Shown here: positions 55,488-62,721 of the stretch, in pieces
How positions within the stretch are numbered: the stretch's first letter is position 1
Layout: the number at the start of each line of letters is the position of its first letter
Source: Tolypothrix sp. PCC 7712
GTDB taxonomy: Bacteria > Cyanobacteriota > Cyanobacteriia > Cyanobacteriales > Nostocaceae
Reading direction: 5' to 3'
NCBI RefSeq assembly: GCF_025860405.1
Contig: NZ_CP063785.1
Coordinates: 3,286,001-3,350,000 of the forward strand
Length of the DNA stretch: 64,000 bases
The notes under the pieces: generated by a model
The model's input: the letters and a program-made list of their open reading frames with translations, nothing else
Told to the model about the DNA's origin: nothing
Databases searched by the model: none
Translations under genes and position numbers: made by a program

Positions 55488-56676
55488 GTTGAATTCTCTT
55501 GATGATGACGACACAACCAGCTGCTATAAAAAAAGCTAATTCAGAGAGCAAAAAAGCGAGTAATGATGTAAAAAATTCATATTTAATTAAAATTGCGACG
55601 ATAGCAGTAGCGCCAGCACCACCACCAAAATATAAACCAGTGGCTAAACCTGCTTGCTGTGGAGAAACTTTTCCTAAGCAAAATGGAATCATGCTGACAA
55701 AAAGTAGCCCATAGCTAACACCAAAACCAAGTATATAAGCTACGACTAAATTATCAATATCGTTTAATAATGCCAGTCCCATTAAGCCTGTCATTGAGCC
55801 TAAGCCTAGTAACAAGACTTTATTAGTACCTATTTGGGCTGTCAATTCTCCCAAAATTACTGAAGACATTGCAGATACTAAAAGTATGCCAGAGGTAATA
55901 AATTCTAGCCTGAGTCCGGGTAGTTGAGCTTGTAAAACTTGCGGGAACATTGACATGAGCAGATTGACTTCTAATCCTGCTCCAAAACCAATCACAAAAA
56001 TTAAAAATAATAATAAAGCAGGAGCCTTAGGAGATAAATCTTCATTGAGCGGATACTCTATTAAAAAATATGGGGAAGTAAGCGATCGCAAAATATATGC
56101 ACCCATCACTAAAGCGATCGCACCTAATAGGAAAGTAATTGATGCGCCGATACTATTAATAAATTTATGGAAAAATGGCCCAATCGCTCCAACCGAGCCA
56201 AAGACAAATACTAAAGCAGCATTAGCTTGTGGTAATTCCGTCACTGGTGCTAACTGTGTGAGTAGTGCGATCGCAGGGCCACGAAAAATAATCATTGCAA
56301 TTACCCAAACTGTCATCAGTACAGGAATTAACCAACGTACACCCCCTTGTAAATTTTGTTCCATTAACAGCGAGATAATTACGAAAATCAAACCCGCTAG
56401 AATTACCCCTACACTAATCATGGGTAAGCGATTACCCCAACGCTGCTGAATGCGATCGGAAAATCTTCCTACAAAGGGTTCAATAAATGTGGCGAGTAAC
56501 CCTTGGATTATCCCCAGCCAAGCGGCTAATTCTCCAAATTTGAGTTTCTGTAAAATTTTTGGTTGATAAAAACTATAAGCCATCCAACTGAGCATAATTG
56601 CGGCTAGTAAAGCCGCTAATCCCCAAACTTGTCGCCATAAAATTTCAGTCGGACGGGAATCGAAAGATTTAACCAT
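55480..56676 (-). CDS. Major facilitator superfamily transporter
   Basis: 398 residues with about twelve membrane segments. The MFS loop 2-3 motif region reads EPFVGRFSDRIQQRWGNRLP (~66-85), a form resembling sugar (SLC45/GPH-like) carriers. The second half starts near SPKAPALLLFLIFVIGFGAGLEV. Substrate is unknown; a metabolite exporter or sugar symporter is possible. The 3' end overlaps the convergent Mrr-ParA gene by eight bases. ATG at 56676 with MVKSFDSRPTEILW. No operon partners. Confidence 0.82.
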   Translation of the reverse strand: MVKSFDSRPTEILWRQVWGLAALLAAIMLSWMAYSFYQPKILQKLKFGELAAWLGIIQGLLATFIEPFVGRFSDRIQQRWGNRLPMISVGVILAGLIFVIISLLMEQNLQGGVRWLIPVLMTVWVIAMIIFRGPAIALLTQLAPVTELPQANAALVFVFGSVGAIGPFFHKFINSIGASITFLLGAIALVMGAYILRSLTSPYFLIEYPLNEDLSPKAPALLLFLIFVIGFGAGLEVNLLMSMFPQVLQAQLPGLRLEFITSGILLVSAMSSVILGELTAQIGTNKVLLLGLGSMTGLMGLALLNDIDNLVVAYILGFGVSYGLLFVSMIPFCLGKVSPQQAGLATGLYFGGGAGATAIVAILIKYEFFTSLLAFLLSELAFFIAAGCVVIIKRIQLS

Positions 56677-57386
56677 GCTTTTGTTTTACTCTTTTATATC
56701 AGCGGTGCGATTTTAGGACAAGTCTGATAGGAAAAAAGGCATGATAAATTGCATAATTCTGGGGTAAGCCAGGTATTAAGGAAAAGGAGACAAGGGTAAA
56801 TAACCAATGAAAAATAATTATTGTTTGTCAGTCATGAACAAACAACTTATCCTATCAGCAAAGATATTTTGCCGGAATTAAAGTAATATTTTTAACTTTA
56901 GCTTGTGATTATAACCGTGACTCTACAGAAGAGCCAAGGGTAAAATCTCCTCAATTACTTGCTGTGCGATCAATAATTTTTATTCTATAACCGTTGTACT
57001 AAAACCACACGGGGGTTAGACCTAACATTGTCAAGTAATTTTATGTATAAATTTATGTTTTTGTTTTATATTAGCTACTATTAATTGCGCCTTATATAAT
57101 TTCATTTTTATCAGCATACATATAATTTAATTAGGTATTTATCATTGCTAAACACTAAGAATCAAAACGTTTATAACTGTTCCATCAAGAAAAATATTTA
57201 TGCGTAAGACGACGCAATCTAATACTACTTGATTAAGCGTTTGGAACTCAAAATTGGTTTTGGTAAAAGGTTAAAGGCTAAGGGTTAAAGGTTTTGACTT
57301 TCCTTTTCCCATTTCCCTTTTTCCCCTTAACCAAAAAGTATTTCATCCAGGTTATTAGCTGTTAATTAGTGAATCAAAAATTACTG
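56677..57386. other. Intergenic region with diverged MITE relative
   Basis: 710 bases. AT-rich and gene-free to about 57200; 57220-57344 is a diverged, inverted relative of the 126-bp MITE. No other structure stood out. Confidence 0.5.
57220..57344 (-). mobile_element. Diverged relative of the 126-bp MITE
   Basis: Aligns in reverse orientation with the copies at 9449 and 46246: ends TAATACTACTTGATTAAG and CCTTAACCAAAAAGTATTT, interior AAAGGTTAAAGG, AAGGGTTAAAGGTTTT and a pyrimidine tract. Length is about the same (125). No target duplication is visible. It is probably an older or subfamily copy. Confidence 0.6.
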
Positions 57387-58901
57387 TTATTTGCTCAATT
57401 TATCTATCAAATTTTCTGTCTGCTGTAGATTGACTAAAGTATTCGCGCATAAAATGCCAGATGCAGCAACAGCCGGGACACCAATTCCGGGGATAGTGCT
57501 ATCACCAACGCGATATAAACCCTGGATTGGCGTGTGTGTGCTGGGAAACATTCCTTGAGTCGCAGCAATAGCTGGGCCATAGGTTCCTCGATATCTGCGG
57601 AGATAATGAGCATGGGTAAGGGGTGTACCGATGAGTTCCACGACTACGCGCTCTCGGATATCGGGGATAATGCGCTCTAAAGCGCGGTATAAAGATTGTG
57701 CTTTCTGGCGTTTCTTGTCTGCATAATCTTGATTTCGTTCCCAGCCAGTGTAAGGTTCCAAGGTGTAAGCATGAACTACATGATGTTCCTCTGGCGCGAG
57801 TGTAGTATCCCACACTGTCGGCATCGAAATCATGCAAGTATTCCCTGGAATTGTAATATCTTGATGGGAATCTTGGACTACTACATGATGTCCGGTTAAC
57901 TTCTCTAAACCATCTGCCTTGATACCTAAATGCAAATGCATAAAACTATCAACGGCTGGGGTATCTAAAGCTGCTTGGCGGAAAGTAGCAGGTAAATCTT
58001 CGGGACGTAGCAAATGATTGTAAGTATCCCAAATACTCGCATTGGAAATGACAATTGGCGATCGCAAAATTTCACCTGTCGCTAACCTTACACCCACAAC
58101 TTTGCCTGATTCCACTAAGATTTGCTCGACGTGACACCCTAAACGCAGTTCTCCCCCCCAGCGTTCTAATCCTTTAACTAAAGCTTGAACAATTGCTGCA
58201 CTTCCCCCAAGGGGATATTCCACCCCCGCACGGGAACGTTCGCCTAACATAAAAGCTACTTCTGGGGCGATTGTGCCATGAGCCTTCAACCCTGAAAGTA
58301 AAAAGCATTCTAAATCAATTAACCGCCTTACCCAAGGGTCTTTTACTGTTGCATCCATGACATTCCCGGCTGAACTTTGCACCAGTGGCAAGTAAGGCAA
58401 CATTTTCAGCAATGATGGTAAGTAACTTTTTATTAATGTGAGTACGACTTGCCAATCTGAGCGCAACGCTAAAGTAGGAATACCCCGCATCGCCTCATAC
58501 AAGCCTAACAAGCGTGATGTAAACCGTTGCAGTTCTTTTGCGCCTTGGGGTGTAACTCGCTCCACCTCCTGCCAATAACGTTCAGCATCGCTGTAAACTG
58601 CAATAGTTCCTTCAGGAAAATGGTAGTGTCCCAAAGGATCATAAGGTATAACTTGAATGGATTCACCAAGCACATCCAAAACTTGTTTGAGCGGATTTAA
58701 GCTTTGGGTATCACTCAGACCACAATAGAAAGAAGGGCCAGAATCAAATTCAAATCCCCGTCGTCTAAAACTATGAGCAGCACCACCCGCAATTGTATGA
58801 CTTTCGCAAACAATTACGCGCTTGCCATAACGAGCCAGTAAACCCGCAGTACACAAACCACCGATACCGCTACCAATTACAATGACATCACTATCTTGCA
58901 T
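57387..58901 (-). CDS. FAD-dependent oxidoreductase, carotene isomerase/phytoene desaturase-like
   Basis: 504 residues from ATG at 58901 (MQDSDVIVIGSG). The longer frame to 59018 reads through a TTGACCC repeat array and is rejected. The FAD-binding VIVIGSGIGGLCTAGLLARYG is at the N-terminus (~5-25), the second FAD contact ESHTIAGGAAHSFRRRGFEFDSGPS follows, and the C-terminal GLYRVGDSTIPGIGVPAVAASGI is the CrtI/CrtISO signature. The family includes CrtH carotene isomerase and ketolases; the exact substrate cannot be read here. It is divergent from the lipid-transport genes and Rieske oxygenase, suggesting pigment or lipid modification. Confidence 0.85.
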   Translation of the reverse strand: MQDSDVIVIGSGIGGLCTAGLLARYGKRVIVCESHTIAGGAAHSFRRRGFEFDSGPSFYCGLSDTQSLNPLKQVLDVLGESIQVIPYDPLGHYHFPEGTIAVYSDAERYWQEVERVTPQGAKELQRFTSRLLGLYEAMRGIPTLALRSDWQVVLTLIKSYLPSLLKMLPYLPLVQSSAGNVMDATVKDPWVRRLIDLECFLLSGLKAHGTIAPEVAFMLGERSRAGVEYPLGGSAAIVQALVKGLERWGGELRLGCHVEQILVESGKVVGVRLATGEILRSPIVISNASIWDTYNHLLRPEDLPATFRQAALDTPAVDSFMHLHLGIKADGLEKLTGHHVVVQDSHQDITIPGNTCMISMPTVWDTTLAPEEHHVVHAYTLEPYTGWERNQDYADKKRQKAQSLYRALERIIPDIRERVVVELIGTPLTHAHYLRRYRGTYGPAIAATQGMFPSTHTPIQGLYRVGDSTIPGIGVPAVAASGILCANTLVNLQQTENLIDKLSK

Positions 58902-58919
58902 TTTTGCCGCTTCGCGCAG

Positions 58920-59005
58920 TCCAAAGTCAAAAGTCCAGATTAACTTATTATGACTCTTGACCCTTGACCTTTGACCTTTGACTTTTGACCCTTGACTAAT
59001 GACCA
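58920..59005. repeat. TTGACCC/TTTGACC heptad array in a divergent promoter
   Basis: Tandem TTGACCC, TTTGACC and TTTGACT units between two divergent starts (58901 minus, 59006 plus). It occupies nearly the whole shared promoter region. Confidence 0.8.
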
Positions 59006-59788
59006 ATGACAGAACCATTAATTGAATTAAGAGGCGTGTCTAAGTCCTTTGGTAGTAACAAGGTTTTAGATCGTGTGGATTTGACAATTCATCAGGGAGA
59101 AGCACTAGGAATTATTGGCCCTTCTGGGACTGGTAAATCTACAATTTTGCGGGTGATTGCAGGATTGCTAGCTGTGGATGAAGGTGAGATATATGTCCGG
59201 GGAGTGCGGCGTACAGGTTTGATTGAGGATGCTGCTGATAGTGTGGGGATTGGGATGGTATTTCAGCAAGCAGCCTTATTTGATTCGCTGACAGTAGAAG
59301 AGAATGTGGGGTTTTTACTGTATCAGAATTCCAAAATAGCGCGATCGCGCATTCGCCAACTGGTGAATACAAAATTGGAAATGGTAGGTTTACCGGGAAT
59401 TGGTGAACTTTATCCATCGGAACTTTCTGGGGGGATGCGAAAACGCGTGAGTTTTGCACGTGCAATTATGTCTAACCCCGAAAGCGATCAACAGGGGCCA
59501 GAACTGTTACTCTACGATGAACCAACAGCCGGACTCGACCCCATTGCTTCCACAGTTATCGAAGATTTAATTCGTCATTTGCAATGCTCACAAGGAGTTT
59601 GTAGCACTTATGCTATTGTGACCCATCAAGACAGCACAATTCGTCGTACCGCCGATAGAGTGATTTTTCTCTATCAAGGTAGAGTGCAGTGGCAAGGTAC
59701 AGTTGATGAAATAGATAGCACAGACCATCCATTGATTAGACAATTTATGAGTGGAAGTGTGCAAGGCCCAATTCAGGTCGTCGGCTAG
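59006..59788 (+). CDS. ABC transporter ATPase, MlaF-like
   Basis: 260 residues. Walker A GPSGTGKST (~38-46), Q-loop VFQQAALFDSLTVEENVGF, signature LSGGMRKRVSFARA (~138-151), Walker B LLLYDEPTAGLDP and H-loop YAIVTHQD are all present. The FQQAALFDSLTV text is characteristic of the MlaF/TGD3 group, which powers lipid transfer between membranes. The MCE protein gene follows 17 bases later, forming an operon. The permease (MlaE-like) gene is absent here and must be elsewhere. The start follows heptad repeats with no Shine-Dalgarno. Confidence 0.92.
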   Translation: MTEPLIELRGVSKSFGSNKVLDRVDLTIHQGEALGIIGPSGTGKSTILRVIAGLLAVDEGEIYVRGVRRTGLIEDAADSVGIGMVFQQAALFDSLTVEENVGFLLYQNSKIARSRIRQLVNTKLEMVGLPGIGELYPSELSGGMRKRVSFARAIMSNPESDQQGPELLLYDEPTAGLDPIASTVIEDLIRHLQCSQGVCSTYAIVTHQDSTIRRTADRVIFLYQGRVQWQGTVDEIDSTDHPLIRQFMSGSVQGPIQVVG

Positions 59789-59805
59789 ATGGATGGAGGA
59801 AAAAT

Positions 59806-61242
59806 ATGCGATCGCGAACATTTAGAGAAGGTTCTGTGGGGCTGTTGATCCTAATGGGAGTGGGAGCATTTGGATTAATAGTCATCTGGTTGAATCGCGT
59901 TAGCACTAGTCGCGGTTCATACAAGGCAATTGTGGAATTTGCTAATGCGGGCGGGATGCAAAAAGGCGCAACAGTCCGCTACCGTGGCGTGAAAGTGGGC
60001 AATATATCCGCAATTCGACCGGGGCCAAATAACATTGAAGTAGAAATTGAAATTCCCCAAGCTGATTTAATCATTCCCAGTAATGTAGTAGTTGAAGCCA
60101 ATCAGAGTGGATTAATTAGCGAAAGTATCATTGATATCACTCCTAAATCTGCTTTACCTGCTGGGGTTGTTGTTGCTAAACCACGAGATAAAAATTGTGA
60201 TCCTCAACTAATTATTTGCAATGGTTCACGGCTAAAAGGTCAAGTTGGTATCAGTGTTGATGAACTGATTCGCAGCTCAACTGAGTTAGCAACTGTATAT
60301 AATAACCCCAAATTTTATAGTAATGTTAACAGGCTATTAGAAAGCTCCACCGCCGCCGCCACTAGCTTGACTGCTCTAACCCGCGACCTCCGGGGTTTGT
60401 CAAAAAGCGCTCAAGGTCAATTAGGCACATTTTCCGCTACAGCTACTTCTGTACAACGGGCGACTAATCAATTAACTGCATCTAGTACGAAAACAGTCAA
60501 TCAACTAGGTTCAGCCGCAACCCAATTTAGTTTGACAGCAAGTCAAGCCAGTCGGCTTTTAACTAACTTAGATAACCTAGTCACAAACAATCGTTCTTCA
60601 CTGGTTGCGGCTTTAAATAATATTACCGAAACCAGCAACGCTTTACGCACTACAGTTAGCGGCTTATCACCTGCAGTTAATCGCTTAACTCAAGGCGAAG
60701 TCATCAGCAATTTAGAAACTCTGTCTGCAAATGCAGCACAAGCATCAGCTAATTTACGCGATGCAACTAGGAGTTTAAACGACCCCAAAAACACTGTGTT
60801 GCTGCAACAAACTCTCGATTCTGCAAGAGCCACTTTTGAGAATACTCAAAAAATTACTGCTGATTTAGACGAGTTGACAGGCGATCCCACGTTTAGAAGT
60901 AATCTAAGACAATTGGTGAATGGTTTGAGTAACTTAGTATCTTCCACCCAAGATATGCAACAGCAAGTAGAGGTGGCTGCGACCCTAGATTCACTCAAAG
61001 CATCAATTAATAAACCAGGTGATAAACCCGATCATCAACCTAATGTTATACTGGCGACTCCAACCATCAAACCAGAGGCGATCACTATTAATCCTTCACC
61101 TACCTCTGTTAAAACTGCTGACAAACACTTCCCATCAGCTTTCACTATAACTACACCAGAATCATCTTCAGAAAAGTTATTACAACAACTAAGGCAGTAT
61201 CAAAAGCAGCGGGAACAGGAGAAGATAGAAGCGAGCAATTAG
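59806..61242 (+). CDS. MlaD/MCE domain lipid-transport protein
   Basis: 478 residues. One N-terminal membrane helix (~10-28, GSVGLLILMGVGAFGLIVIWL), then one MCE domain (~35-125; YKAIVEFANAGGMQKGATVRYRGVKVG.I, and ANQSGLISESIIDITP). A long helical region (~150-400) rich in Ala, Ser, Thr, Asn and Gln follows, and a disordered Pro-rich tail. MCE proteins form hexameric rings or tubes that carry lipids between membranes; the helical part may build a tunnel. GGAGGAAAAATATG gives a good ribosome site. It lies 17 bases after the MlaF-like gene. Homologous to TGD2 of plastids. Confidence 0.9.
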   Translation: MRSRTFREGSVGLLILMGVGAFGLIVIWLNRVSTSRGSYKAIVEFANAGGMQKGATVRYRGVKVGNISAIRPGPNNIEVEIEIPQADLIIPSNVVVEANQSGLISESIIDITPKSALPAGVVVAKPRDKNCDPQLIICNGSRLKGQVGISVDELIRSSTELATVYNNPKFYSNVNRLLESSTAAATSLTALTRDLRGLSKSAQGQLGTFSATATSVQRATNQLTASSTKTVNQLGSAATQFSLTASQASRLLTNLDNLVTNNRSSLVAALNNITETSNALRTTVSGLSPAVNRLTQGEVISNLETLSANAAQASANLRDATRSLNDPKNTVLLQQTLDSARATFENTQKITADLDELTGDPTFRSNLRQLVNGLSNLVSSTQDMQQQVEVAATLDSLKASINKPGDKPDHQPNVILATPTIKPEAITINPSPTSVKTADKHFPSAFTITTPESSSEKLLQQLRQYQKQREQEKIEASN

Positions 61243-61361
61243 GGACTGGGGATTAAGGAGATGTAGGGAGATGAGGGAGAACAGGGGGATGAGGGAGAAA
61301 AACTTTTGATTCTAGACTATTGACCTTTGACTCTTGACTATTGACCCTTGACCCTTAACTT
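61243..61361. repeat. Composite heptad array before the Rieske gene
   Basis: GGGGACT/GGGGATT units, GGGAGATGA and GGGGGATGA units, then TTGACCT/TTGACTC/TTGACCC units to the ATG at 61362. Reverse-order composite like 26812-26940. Confidence 0.82.
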
Positions 61362-62417
61362 ATGAAAGATAATCAAAATTTTTTCCTGCGTAATATTTGG
61401 TATTATGCCTTGCCTAGCGATCGCCTGAAGCCTGGTAAGATGATCGCCCGTACTTTTTTGGGAGAACCAGTATTACTATGTCGTACCCGTGAGGGTAAAG
61501 TGTTTGCGGTGCGGGATATTTGTCCCCATCGCGGTATACCTTTAAGCTGCGGTCGCTTTGATGGGCAAGAAGTAGAATGCTGTTATCATGGTTGGCGTTT
61601 TGATCATGGGGGAAATTGTACTGTCATTCCTTCTTTAGTTGAAGGGCAAGATGTAGACTTAAATCGCTACAATGTGGAATCTTACGAAGTGAGGGAAACC
61701 CAGGGTAATATCTGGATATATATGCCAGAAGCAGGAAAATCTCAAGGCTCGCCTTCAGATATGGAAATTCCGGTGATTCCGGGTTTCGGTGATCAGCCGC
61801 CGCAGTTAGTTGAAGTGATGCGGTTTCCCTGTTTTGTCGATCATGCAATCTTAGGTTTGATGGACCCCGCCCATTCGCCCTATGTGCATCGGGTATGGTG
61901 GTGGCGTTCTGGACAACTTCACGACGAAATTAAGCAATTTGACCCTTCACCTTATGGGTTTACCATGCGTAAACACCAATTACCCGCTAATACAGGTGCA
62001 GCTTATAAGTTCATTGGCGGCGGAATCCCTGAAACCGAAATTTCTTTCAGCATCCCCGGAGTGAGAATCGAAAACACCACAACAGCCAAGCATCAAGTTT
62101 GCAACCTGACAGCAATTACACCAATTTCCGAAACAGAATGCGAGGTGAATTTTGCCTTTTATTGGACAGTTCCTTGGGCTGGATTTGCCAAGCCGTTAAT
62201 TCGTTTATTTACACGCGCCTTTCTTGACCAAGACCGCAGAGTCGTAGAAAAGCAGCAAATTGGTTTAAAGTACGACCCAGTACTGCGATTAATTAAAGAT
62301 TCCGATGTCCAGGCGCAATGGTATTACCAATTAAAGCGCGAGTATGCCCGTTCTTTGTCTGAAAATCGTCCCTTTGTCAACCCGGTGAAGAGTCAGCTGT
62401 TACACTGGCGGGCTTAA
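61362..62417 (+). CDS. Rieske [2Fe-2S] oxygenase (aromatic-ring-hydroxylase-like)
   Basis: 351 residues. The Rieske motif is CPHRGIPLSCG (~55-65) and CCYHGWRFD (~77-85), with Cys-x-His and Cys-x2-His ligands. The mononuclear iron ligands fit DHAILGLMDPAHSPYVH (~162-178). The C-terminal half is the oxygenase alpha-type domain. The family couples NAD(P)H-derived electrons to O2 activation (ring hydroxylation, demethylation, pheophorbide oxygenase). No reductase is adjacent, and there is no C-terminal redox CxxC or membrane helix as in Tic55/PAO. Downstream of MlaFD-like genes, it may act on a lipid or pigment; substrate is unknown. Confidence 0.88.
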   Translation: MKDNQNFFLRNIWYYALPSDRLKPGKMIARTFLGEPVLLCRTREGKVFAVRDICPHRGIPLSCGRFDGQEVECCYHGWRFDHGGNCTVIPSLVEGQDVDLNRYNVESYEVRETQGNIWIYMPEAGKSQGSPSDMEIPVIPGFGDQPPQLVEVMRFPCFVDHAILGLMDPAHSPYVHRVWWWRSGQLHDEIKQFDPSPYGFTMRKHQLPANTGAAYKFIGGGIPETEISFSIPGVRIENTTTAKHQVCNLTAITPISETECEVNFAFYWTVPWAGFAKPLIRLFTRAFLDQDRRVVEKQQIGLKYDPVLRLIKDSDVQAQWYYQLKREYARSLSENRPFVNPVKSQLLHWRA

Positions 62418-62592
62418 TTTGGTGTTGAGTTTAAGGATAGCGCATTAAGCGCGCAGGGGGACAGGGGGCAGGGAGCAAGGGGGAGAAAGATTATCCTTGA
62501 TTGTATTGGGATGCATTAGACTTCTTGCACGAATACAAAACTTACCCTCATCCCCCAGCCCCTTCTCCCGAAATTGGGAGCAGGAGAGCCGA
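62418..62592. other. Spacer before terminal repeats
   Basis: 175 bases: AGGGGGACAGGGGGCAGGGA units near 62455-62480, then TCCCCCAGCCCCTTCTCCCG repeat text, with no gene. It leads into the 129-bp hairpin element. Confidence 0.4.
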
Positions 62593-62721
62593 TAAGTAGT
62601 TAAACAAAATTAATTACAAAATGTCATTGCGAATGGAGCGGAGCGGAATGAAGCAATCGCAAGGGTTGAGATTGCTTCGCTGCGCTCGCAATGACTGTAA
62701 TTAATTTTGCGTGGTTACTTA
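62593..62721. mobile_element. 129-bp hairpin MITE-like element
   Basis: Long imperfect inverted repeat: TAAGTAGTTAAACAAAATTA at the left pairs with the complement of TAATTTTGCGTGGTTACTTA at the right, enclosing GTCATTGCGA...GCAATCGC and GATTGCTTCG...CGCAATGAC. The core is shared with the element at 19330. Its right end touches the IS copy end at 62722. Non-coding. Confidence 0.75.

Noticed and set aside
58902..59018. Longer N-terminus for the FAD oxidoreductase
   Set aside because: The added residues are translations of the TTGACCC repeat array; the FAD-binding strand begins four residues after the Met at 58901.
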